A stretch of 64,000 bases of DNA from Nematostella vectensis (Eukaryota; Cnidaria; Anthozoa; Actiniaria; Edwardsiidae), in contig NC_064039.1 of NCBI RefSeq assembly GCF_932526225.1, positions 11,738,139-11,802,138 on the forward strand, given 5' to 3'. This document shows, piece after piece, positions 1-9,900 of this stretch. The position numbers and the translations under genes were made by a program. Each line of letters opens with the position of its first letter. Position 1 is the stretch's first letter. The notes under the pieces are model-generated. The model ran no database searches and was not told where the DNA came from. It saw only the letters and a program-made list of their open reading frames with translations.

Positions 1-1125
1 AAGCTTCTCGTCCCCCGTATGGTCGAGCAATACGTGCCGACTTATAACGCGATTGTCGATGACTTTTTAGCACGTCTAAGCTTCATTAAAGGCCCCGAGG
101 GATCATCTTACGAAAACGAAGTGTCAAATCTTCAGGATGAACTTTTCAGATTTGCATTTGAATCTGTTGGCTTCCTCCTTTTTGATAAACGGTTTGGGTT
201 GGTTGATGGAGGAGAGGACATGAGACCTGAAGTAGCGTTATTTGCAAAGTCTTTGGATGGATTTCTGAGGAACATTGTAGGAGTTTCAGATCTCCCACTG
301 TGGTTTTACAAGCTGTATGAGACAAGAACCTATAAAGATGTGATGAGGAGTTTAGAAGGCATGTACCACTGTGCAAGTGTCTTTGTTGATGAAAGGATAA
401 AAGAAATGGAACAAGAACAGATATGCAAAGACTTTGAAAAAGATGTCACTAGATTGGATTTTTTCACATTTTTGTTGTTGAGAGGAAATCTTAAAAAGGA
501 AGATCTACTTTCTAGTGTTATAGATCTCATATTTGCTGGGTCCGATACCACAGCAAATACATTTCAGTGGGCTTTATACTTAATGGGTAAAAATCCTAAA
601 AAACAGGAGAAATTGCACAGAGAAGTTAGGTCAGTTTTGGGGGCTAATGATTGCCCTACAAGTCAACACATTTCAAATATGCCATATGTGACTGCTTGGC
701 TAAAGGAAACTCTGCGCATGTACGGAACAGTTCCTTTTGTGACTCGAAAGCTTCCAGTTGAAATCACCCTTCAGGGTTATAAAATCCCAGCTTGGACTAG
801 CTTTGTGATCCTTACTTCGGTCATAAGCAGAGATAAAGACAATTTTGATGAACCTTTAGTATTTAGACCAGAGCGGTGGTTGAGGGACGACACAGGACAA
901 AAAAGGGAAACCTTCAATGCACTTGCATCATTACCATTTGGTTTTGGTAAAAGAATGTGTGTTGGACGCCGCATTGCAGAGCTAGAGCTTCGTATTTTGT
1001 TGGCAAAGACAACCCTGAAGTTTAAGGTTGCATATCCCCATGAAGATAGAATAGAGCCTTTCATGAGAGCAACTCTTATTCCTGATCTGCCATTGAGAGT
1101 TAGCTTCATTGATCGCAAACGCTAG
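1..1125 (+). CDS. Cytochrome P450, C-terminal 374 codons (5' end outside window)
   Basis: This is a haem-thiolate monooxygenase, most like the mitochondrial P450 clan. The frame is open from base 1, so the ATG at 19 is internal and the true start lies to the left. Family landmarks appear in order. The I-helix oxygen-binding motif AGSDTT is at nt 535-552. The K-helix ExxR (ETLR) is at 706-717. An RPERW element follows. The haem loop PFGFGKRMCVG starts at 934, with the ligating Cys codon at 958-960. The tail GRRIAELELR after the Cys is typical of the mitochondrial clan. The TAG stop is at 1123-1125. Full-length P450s are about 500 residues, so roughly 130 are missing. No intron interrupts the visible 1.1 kb, which is notable for a metazoan P450. 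Substrate cannot be inferred. P450 identity is certain; the clan is probable. Confidence 0.95.
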   Translation, partial: KLLVPRMVEQYVPTYNAIVDDFLARLSFIKGPEGSSYENEVSNLQDELFRFAFESVGFLLFDKRFGLVDGGEDMRPEVALFAKSLDGFLRNIVGVSDLPLWFYKLYETRTYKDVMRSLEGMYHCASVFVDERIKEMEQEQICKDFEKDVTRLDFFTFLLLRGNLKKEDLLSSVIDLIFAGSDTTANTFQWALYLMGKNPKKQEKLHREVRSVLGANDCPTSQHISNMPYVTAWLKETLRMYGTVPFVTRKLPVEITLQGYKIPAWTSFVILTSVISRDKDNFDEPLVFRPERWLRDDTGQKRETFNALASLPFGFGKRMCVGRRIAELELRILLAKTTLKFKVAYPHEDRIEPFMRATLIPDLPLRVSFIDRKR

Positions 1126-1256
1126 CGGTTGCTATGATTAATATTGGATGCCTGTCCAAGCCTTGCTCTGGGGTATTTTATGCACAGTTGTAAATAACCT
1201 AAAAATTGTGTTTAAAAAATTGTGTTACTAAAAAAAAATTATCACCGCTTATTAAT

Positions 1257-1390
1257 TTAGTGGTGGTTGTGATAATATGATAAATTGTAAAGATGATGAT
1301 AATGATTAGTGATGATTATGTAGTGGTGTTGAGTGATGATGATAATAATGTCAGTAGTGGTGATGATAATGTTGTTATGGTAATGATGAG
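1257..1390. repeat. Degenerate GAT/AAT trinucleotide-type low-complexity tract
   Basis: The tract is dominated by TGATGA, ATAATG and TGGTGA steps, with no long perfect run. It is a decayed microsatellite. Open frames across it on the minus strand are low-complexity artefacts. Confidence 0.7.
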
Positions 1391-1404
1391 AACATTTGTA
1401 TTTT

Positions 1405-1590
1405 ATAAAAATACTGGGCTGTAGCAGGGGGTGGGTGCCCCCAGCATGTGCCCCCCCCCCCAATATTTAAAAAAAAATTATAAGGAAATGACTAGAAGGG
1501 GTGTGGCTGTGCCCCCTACTGTTTTCTTAATCTTTCTGTATCTTGCCCCCCCCCCCCAATAATTCGAGGCCTGCTGTGGCTATGAGAATG
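1405..1590. repeat. Pair of C-tract modules, possible TIR-type MITE
   Basis: Two similar modules each end in a run of 11 or more C followed by CAATA (about 1449-1464 and 1543-1562). The outer edges, CTGGGCTGTAGCAGG on the left and the reverse complement of CCTGCTGTGGCTATG on the right, form an imperfect inverted repeat (about 9 of 15 positions). This resembles hAT-type non-autonomous elements, but I see no target-site duplication. Confidence 0.3.
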
Positions 1591-2143
1591 TCTAATTTCA
1601 GTTGAGGCTGGGTCATTCTTATTTTTGGAGCAATTTAAGGCTGAAGATGTTCTTAACGATGTTCTTGAATTTTAGTGTATATGAGAATGCAATACCCAAT
1701 GAATTATTAGAAAGAGAGATACATAAAAGAATAAATAGCAACAATATTTAAAAGTGTATTATGAACACAATGCGATTCTGCATTTTAGAACACATCGCAC
1801 AAACAAAACTCAACATTTTTAAGCATGTTCTTTAAATTTGGTAAATCTCAGGCTGGACGTTGTTATAAAAAAATCTTATAAAAATAATAGTGTATTGCTT
1901 TGAACCTCACCTGACATGAGCATGAAGTTCTTCTTGATGAAAGCTGTCGAGCATTCCCCATCCATCCATCCCCATACCACTCATGCTCGAAATGCCTGTA
2001 GTTTCCCCAGCCGTTGTTGCGCATTCCCTTATTCAACAGGCGTTGGGGTTTGGGCCATTTTTTTGTACGATATTGAGGTAAAAAAAAACAAAAAACATGC
2101 AGTATTTCAAAACACTACGAGATGCAAGACTTAAACGGTAACG

Positions 2144-2370
2144 GCGGTATTGCGGTAAATTAAAATATTGCGGTGTTGTGGTGCTAGTTAGTCCTGGCGT
2201 GCGCAGTATTTACCCGTTGTACGGGATGATATAGGGGGAAACCTAGAAATGTCAGGGTGTCGCGCATGTTCTTCAAAACCTCGCCCTTATGTTCGGTATG
2301 CGATATTCCCGGGTTTTTTTTTTGCTGCGGTATTGCGGTATCTTCGAAAATTTCGTGCGGTATTGCGGTA
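2144..2370. repeat. Three copies of GCGGTATTGCGGTA
   Basis: The 14-mer GCGGTATTGCGGTA occurs at 2144-2157, 2327-2340 and 2357-2370, the last two exactly 30 bp apart. The 14-mer is itself a near-duplication of GCGGTAtt. This looks like part of a dispersed repeat whose boundaries I cannot place. Confidence 0.55.
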
Positions 2371-2686
2371 ATTACCAGCGTCCCCCATCACCAACCAAAC
2401 AACTCCGTACATCCGTACATCCGCCTTTACGGTCAAATACAGCGTAGCCAAAAAAATAGTCCGCAACAAAAACGACCGAACGACAGCCAGGGAGTACAGA
2501 GCCTCTTTTGAATGTGAAAAACCTGCGGTTGTTTGATAATTCTTTTCCTGCGTTCAGGAACCAAATTTGGTGGGGCAGCTCTGCTTTTCGAAAGATCGCT
2601 ACGGAGGAAGCTTTCTACTGTGGGATGCCTGTGTACTTTCACGTGCGCGCTTTCTCCTTTACGTATCTACGCGCGAACTAATTTCG

Positions 2687-2956
2687 CCAATCACAGCTCA
2701 TTATCACCTGTGACGTAACAATGATGTCCTTACACTTCTCAGTGCGACTTCAGCGCTGTCATAATGTTTACAAATTTCCCTGAATGTTTCTCTTAAAAAA
2801 CACATAGAATTGTCATCCAAGCATCAAGGGTCTCAACAATAAGTTGAATCATACAGAGAGGAAATGCCCTGTTAAGTTTGAAGTTATTTGGGAGATCCTG
2901 GACCGACTAATTTTGATCGAACATCACCGATGTTGATTGAGCCACCTAAAGGAGGT
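2687..2956 (+). promoter_or_regulatory. Candidate promoter and first exon ending at a strong splice donor
   Basis: A CCAAT box (2687-2691) and a CRE-like TGACGTAA (2711-2718) precede a near-consensus donor, GGAG|GTAAGT, with the intron starting at 2955. No acceptor or coding exon is apparent before the minisatellites begin at about 4.17 kb. If real, it would be the 5' end of a plus-strand transcript entering the arrays. Confidence 0.25.
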
Positions 2957-3149
2957 AAGTTGTTATTCCTTTAATTTCTTTATTTAAGTATAAGAGTCTT
3001 TTTAATGGTTCAGATAATTGCCATCATTAGCAAACTAATCCGACAATGGGCGGTCGTGCGGTCCTGCAACGAGGACGATAAAAGAAAAGAAATGATAGTA
3101 ATATTTACAAGATAAAATAAATAAGTAGTGCAGCTATAGACGGCTTGAG

Positions 3150-3300
3150 TCGATGACCAAGCAATGGATGAGTTACAGTAAGCTAGCGACTTCATTGCGG
3201 AATAGTTTCAATTTTTGCGATGTTGATAGTGTCTTTGGGCAAGCCATTCCAATAAATGGGCCGCTCATCAAAAAAAAATTTTCTTGCCGCAGAAGTTTTT
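3150..3300 (-). mobile_element. Possible degraded 3' end of a LINE ORF2
   Basis: The minus strand can be read with one frame change as NGLPKDTINIAK followed by FRNEVASLL. This matches the loose pattern W-N-x-LP...F+xxL found at the C terminus of many non-LTR retrotransposon ORF2 proteins. The reading needs a frameshift and is short, so it is only suggestive. Confidence 0.25.
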
Positions 3301-3302
3301 GT

Positions 3303-3329
3303 AGATTGTCGATTTTCTATCGACAATCT
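3303..3329. repeat. Perfect 11-bp hairpin
   Basis: AGATTGTCGAT at 3303-3313 and its exact complement ATCGACAATCT at 3319-3329 flank a 5-nt loop. It adjoins the possible LINE remnant. Its role is unknown. Confidence 0.5.
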
Positions 3330-4167
3330 TCATTCTTAATCGTTAATCTGCTTTTCGAATGAAGACCAACCACTCCATACTTTATTATTGTTTATGTTTG
3401 TAAATATACAGCATTCTACTTGCAAGAAAACTTCAAAATAGCATCCACGGTTAACTTCTGATACTTGCTTAAGTATATCTGATTGAAAGTACCAGTTACT
3501 AAGTTGATGGAAATGGATGCTTTGTGTCAGTATTGTGCTTGGCGTAAAACGGTGCTGTGATTGGTTTCTTTAAATGCCAAAACACCTGGTTGCATTGTAG
3601 TGTGATAAAGTGGGTGATTCCTAAACATATTAGTATAAATTGCAATTCGTTTACTGTTCTCTAGATGCTAGAATTGAAGTATTCACTTGGAATGTCTTAT
3701 AACAGTCTTTTGATTTATTACCCCCATTTTTTTTATAGGCAATTCAACTTTTTTGAGTTTAATTAATCTTGCTAACGCTAGAAAATGATGTATACTTTGC
3801 TGCAGGACTTGTACCTTGTTATATGAGCTTTTTAAAGTTGTTGTGTATATTTTGCATTTTTGGGGAGTTGCGGGTACGATTCACTGAGAGTTTGGTGTAA
3901 AGAAATGAATAGGTTGTTCATAAACAGCAGACTAGGCCTGATTGTTGATTACGATGTTTTACTGCCTAATAGTTTTAGGATCATGATTCTCTAAAAAGAT
4001 GTATGCATTTGATGTATATTAAAAAAAGAAATTGGTATATTTTTCTTTAGTTCCCTTTTTTATAGAAGCATTCCAACACATAACAGAACATAAGTTAGGA
4101 TGCATACAGAACTTGAGAGACCCACCTCCCTTCCCTCTATCCCAAACTAAATTTTAAAACTACAGTC

Positions 4168-6826
4168 ATGATGGCGGGGTAGGAAAAGGTATAACACCTG
4201 ACAGATGGCATCGTACAAAAGTATATAACAGCACCCAAAAGATGGCAGGGTACAAAGATATAACACCACCCAACAGATGGCAGGGTACAAAGGTATAACA
4301 GCACCCAACAGATGGCAGGGGACATAGGTATAACAGCACCCAACAGATTGCAGGGTACAAAGGTATAACAGCACCCAACAGATGGCAGGGTACAAAGGTA
4401 TAACAGCACCCAACAGATGGCAGGGGACATAGGTATAACAGCACCCAACAGATTGCAGGGTACAAAGGTATAACAGCACCCAACAGATGGCAGGGTACAT
4501 AGGTATAACAGCACCCAACAGATGGCATGGTACAAAGGTATAACAGCACCCAAAAGATGGCAGCGTACAAAGGTATAACACCAATCAACAGATGGCAGGG
4601 TACAAAGGTATAACAGCAACCAACAAATGGCATGGTACAAAGGTATAACAGCGCCCAACAGATGGCAGGATACAAAGGTATAACAGCACCCAACAGATGG
4701 CAGGGTACAAAGGTATAACAGCACCCAACAAATGGCAGGGTACATAGGTATAACAGTACCCAACAGATGGCAGGGTACAAAGGTATAACAGCACCCAACA
4801 GATGGCAGGGTACTAAGGTATAACACCAATCAACAGATGGCAGGGTACAAAGGTATAACAGCACCCAACAAATGGCAGGGTACATAGGTATAACAGTACC
4901 CAACATATGGCAGGGTACAAAGGTATAACAGCACCCAACAGATGGCAGGGTACTAAGGTATAACACCAATCAACAGATGGCAGGGTGCAAAGGTATAACA
5001 GCACCCAACAGATGACAGGGTACATAGGTATAACAGCACCCAACAGATGGCAGGCTACAAAGGTATAACAGCACCGAACAGATGACAGGGTACAAAGGTA
5101 TAACAGCACCCAACAGATGGCAGGGTACAAATGTATAACAGCACCCAACAGATGGCAGGGTACATAGGTATAACAGCACCCAACAGATGACAGGGTACAT
5201 AGGTATAACAGCACCGAACAGATGACAGGGTACAAAGGTATAACAGCACCCAACAGATCGCAGGGTACAAATGTATAACAGCACCCAACAGATGGCAGGG
5301 TAGAAAGGTATAACAGCACCCAACAGATGGCATGGTACAAAGGTATAACAGCACCCAACAGATGGCAGGGTACAAAGGTATAACAGCACCCAACAGATGG
5401 CAGGGTACAAATGTATAACACCACCCAACAGATGGCAGGGTACAAAGGTATAACAGCACCCAACAGATGGCAGGGTACAAAGGTATAACAGCACCCAACA
5501 GATGGCAGGGTACAAATGTATAACCGCACCCAACAGATGGCAGGGTACAAAGGTATAACAGCACCGAACAGATGGCAGCGTACAAAGGTATAACAGCACC
5601 CAACAGATGGCAGGGTACATAGGTATAACAACACCGAACAGATGACAGGGTACATAGGTATAACCGCACCCAACAGATGGCAGGGTACATAGGTATAACA
5701 GCACCCAACAGATGGCAGGGTACAAAGGTATAACAGCACCCAACAGATGGCAGGGTACAAAGGTATAACAGCACCCAACAGATGGCAGGGTACATAGGTA
5801 TAACCGCACCCAACAGATGACAGGGTACAAAGGTATAACAGCACCCAACAGATGGCAGGGTACAAAGGTATAACAGCACCCAACAAATGGCAGGGTACAA
5901 AGGTATAACAGCACCCAACAGATGGCAGGGTACATAGGTATAACAGCACCCATTAGATGGCATAGTACAAAGGTATAACAGCACCCAACAGATGGCAGGG
6001 TACAAAGGTGAAACAGCACCCAACAGATGGCAGGGTACAAAGGTATAACAGCAACCAACAAATAGCATGGTACAAAGGTATAACACCACCCAACAGATGG
6101 CAGGGTAAAAAGGTATAACAGCACCCAACAGATGACAGGGTACATAGGTATAACAGTACCCAACAGATAGCAGGGTACATAGGTATAACCGCACCCAACA
6201 GATGGCAGGGTACAAAGATATAACAACACCGAACAGATGACAGGGTACATAGGTATAACCGCACCCAACAGATGGCAGGGTACAAAGATATAACAGCACC
6301 GAACAGATGACAGGGTACAAAGGTATAACAGCACCCAACAGATGGCAGGGTACATATGTATAACAGCACCCAACAGATGACAGGGTACATAGGTATAACA
6401 GCACCCAACAGATAGCAGGGTACATAGGTATAACCGCACCCAACAGATGGCAGGGTACAAAGATATAACAACACCGAACAGATGACAGGGTACATAGGTA
6501 TAACCGCACCCAACAGATGGCAGGGTACAAAGATATAACAGCACCGAACAGATGACAGGGTACAAAGGTATAACAGCACCCAACAGATGGCAGGGTACAT
6601 ATGTATAACAGCACCCAACAGATGGCAGGGTACAAAGGTATAACTGCACCCATTAGATGGCAGAGTACAAAGGTATAACAGCGCAGAACAGATGGTAGGG
6701 TACAAAGGTATTACACTACCCAACAGATGCCAGGGTACAAAGGTATAACAGCAACCGACAAGTGGAAGGGTTAAAAGATATAACAGCAACCGACAGATGG
6801 TAGGGTACAAATGTATAACGTAAGAG
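4168..6826. repeat. Minisatellite A: about 76 copies of a 35-bp unit
   Basis: Near-perfect tandem units of 35 bp carry the core AACAGATGGCAGGGTACAAA followed by GGTATAACAGCACCC. Variants recur in blocks. For example, the segment starting at 6181 reappears at 6426 (245 bp, exactly seven units), showing higher-order structure. Edge units (4168-4250 and 6660-6826) are the most diverged, as expected for arrays homogenised from the centre. The unit contains no stop in any minus-strand frame. Because 35 is not a multiple of 3, every unit shifts frame and translation gives a 35-residue super-repeat (CYTFVPCHLL...). I regard this as an artefact. Each unit also carries a CAGATG E-box. Confidence 0.97.
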
Positions 6827-6963
6827 TACGAAGGCACCAGGCAGATGGCAGAATAAAATATGAGAGCCTTTGTGTAGAAAGCAACATGTAGCCATGTAAA
6901 GATTGGGATGCCTGTTTTGGGAAGTAGTCGGCTCTAAGAAGTGTAGGCCCTATGTTGAGAGCC
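6827..6963. other. Spacer between minisatellites A and B with a hybrid-looking unit
   Basis: About 137 bp of mostly unique DNA. Near its start (6840-6868) lies GGCAGATGGCAG, matching array A, followed by AATAAAATATGAGAGCC, which resembles array B's AATAAAATGGGAGCC. No gene is seen. Confidence 0.6.
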
Positions 6964-9900
6964 ATTTGGCAGCTAGTAATAAAAATAACATAGGAGCAAT
7001 GAGGCAGCCAGCAATAGCCTAGAATGGGAGCCACTGAGAAACAAGCAATGAGAATAGGAGCCATATTTGGACTGCCAGCAATAAAATATAATGGGAGCCA
7101 TTGAGCAGCCAGCAATAAAATAAAATGGGAGCCATTGAGCAGCCAGCAATGAAATAGAATGGGAGCCATTGGGCAGCCAACAATGGAATAAAATGGGAGC
7201 CATTGGGCAGCCAGAAATCGAATAAAATGGGAGCCATTGAGCAGTCATCAACGTAATAAAATGGGAGCCATTGAGCAGCCAGCAATGAAAAAAAATGGGA
7301 GCCATTGAGCAGTCATAAATGTTATAAAATGGGAGCCATTGGGCAGTCATCAATCGAATAAAATGGGAGCCATTGAGCAGCCAGCAATGTAATAAAATGG
7401 GAGCCATTGGGCAGCCAGCAATGGAATAAAATGGAAGCCATTGGGCAGCCAGAAATTGAATAAAATTGGAGCCATTGAGCAGTCATCAATAGAATAAAAT
7501 GGGAGCCATTGAGCAGCCAGCAATCGAATAAAATGGGAGCCATTGAGCAGCCCTCAATGGAATAAAATAGGAGCCATTGGGCAGCCAGAAATCGAATAAA
7601 ATAGGAGCCATTGGGCAGCCAGCAATGAAATAAAATGGGAGCCATTGAGCAGCCAGAAATCGAATAAAATGGGAGCCATTGAGCAGCCAGCAATGAAATA
7701 AAATGGGAGCCATTGTGCAGCCAGAAATCGAATAAAATGGGAGCCATTGAGCAGCCAGCAATGAAATAAATGGGAGAAATTAAGCAGCCAGCAATGACAT
7801 AAAATGGGAGCCATTTGGCCGCCAGCAATGAAATAAAATGGGAGCCATTGAACAGCCAGCAATGGAATAAAATGAGAGCCATTGGGCAGCCAGAAATCGA
7901 ATAAAATGGGAGCCATTGGGCAGCCAGCAATCGAATAAAATGGGAGCCATTGAGCAGCCAGCAATGGAATAAAATGCGAGCCATTGAGCAGCCAGCAATG
8001 AAATAAATATAAGCCATTAAGCAGCCAGCAATGAAATAAAATGGGAGCCATTTGGCCGCCAGCAATCGAATAAAATGGGAGCCATTGAGCAGCCAGCAAT
8101 CGAATAAAATGGGAGCCATTGAGCAGCCAGCAATGAAATAAATGGGAGCCATTGAGCAGTCATCAATGTAATAAAATGGGAGCCATTAAGCAGCCATCAA
8201 TGTAATAAAATGGGAGCCATTGAGTAGCCAGCAATGGAATAAAATGGGAGCCATTGAGCAGCCAGCAATGAAATAAATGGGGAGCCATTGGGCAGTCAGC
8301 AATGAAATAAAATGGGAGCCATTGGGCAGCCAGCAATGAAATAAAATGGAAGCCATTGGGCAGCCAGCAATGAAATAAAATAAGAGCCATTAAGCAGCCA
8401 GCAATGGAATAAAATGGGAGCCATTGGGCAGTCATCAATGTAATAAAATGGGAGCCATTGAGCAGTCGTAAATGTAATAAAATGGGAGCCATTAAGCAGC
8501 CAGCAATGGAATTAAATGGGAGCCATTGGACAGCCAGCAATAGAATAAAATGGGAGCCATTGGACAGCCAGCAACAAAATAAAATGGGAGCTATTGGGCA
8601 GCCAGCAGTGAAATAAAATGGAAGCCATTGGGCAGTCAGCAATGAAATAAAATAAGAGCCATTAAGCAGCCAGCAATGGAATAAAATGGGAGCCATTGGG
8701 TAGTCATCAATGTAATAAAATGGGAGCCATTGAGCAGCCAGCAATGAAATAATATGGGAGCCACTGGGCAGCCAGAAATCGAATACAATGGGAGCCATTG
8801 AGCAGCCAGCAATAGAATACAATGGGAGCCATTGAACAGTCATCAATGGAATAAAATGGGAGCCATTGGGTAGCCAGCAATCGAATAAAATGGGAGCCGT
8901 TGGGCAGTCATCAATGTAATAAAATGGGAGCCGATGAGCAGCCAGCAATGAAATAAAATGGGAGCCATTGAGCAGTCGTAAATGGAATAAAATGGGAGCC
9001 ATTGAGCAGCCATCAATGGATTAAAATGGGAGCCATTAAGCAGCCAGGAATGTAATAAAATGGGAGCCATTAAGCAGCCAGCAATGTAATAAAATGGGAG
9101 CCATTAAGCAGCCAGGAATGTAATAAAATAGGAGCCATTGAGCAGTCAGAAATGAAATAAAATGTGAGCCATTGAACAGCCAGCAATGGAATAAAATGGG
9201 AGCCATTGAGCAGTCAGCAATGAAATAAAATGTGAGCCATTAAGCAGTCATCAATGGAATAAAATGGGAGCCATTGGGCAGTCATCAATGAAATAAAATA
9301 AGAACCATTAAGCAGCCAGCAATGGAATAAAATGGGAGCCATTGGGCAGTCATCAATGTAATAAAATGGGAGCCATTGAGCGGTCGTAAATGTAATAAAA
9401 TGGGAGCCACTAAGCAGCCAGCAATGGAATTAAATGGGAGCCATTGGACAGCCAGCAATGGAATAAAATGGGAGCCATTGGGCAGCCAGCAATGAAATAA
9501 AATGGGAGCCATTGGACAGCCAGCAATGAAATAAAATGGGAGCCATTAAGCAGCCATCAATGGATTAAAATGGGAGCCATTGGGCAGCCAGCAATGTAAT
9601 AAAATGGGAGCCATTGGGCAGTCATCAATGTAATAAAATGGGAGCCATTGAGCAGTCGTAAATGTAATAAAATGGGAGCCATTAAGCAGCCAGCAATGGA
9701 ATTAAATGGGAGCCATTGGACAGCCAGCAATGGAATAAAATGGGAGCCATTGAGCAGTCAGCAATGGAATAAAATGGGAGCCATTGAGCAGTCATCAATG
9801 GATTAAAATGGGAGCCATTAAGCAGTCATCAATGGAATAAAATGGGAGCCATTAAGCAGCCAGCAATAGAATAAAATGGGAGCCATTGAGCAGCCAGCAA

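Larger units (their letters stand above)
1126..4167. other. Gene-free stretch with repeat fragments
   Basis: No convincing coding exon is visible. The stretch holds a degenerate TGATGA/ATAATG-rich tract (about 1257-1390) and two C-tract modules (1405-1590). It also holds a short GCGGTA repeat (2144-2370), a promoter-like patch with a good splice donor (2687-2956), a possible LINE remnant on the minus strand (3150-3300) and a short hairpin. Each is listed separately where it can be described. Confidence 0.6.

Noticed and set aside
4137-6837. Long minus-strand open frames (up to 559 codons) in minisatellite A
   Set aside because: They are open in all three frames because the 35-bp unit has no stop in any minus-strand phase. 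No start context, splice signals or domain is seen.
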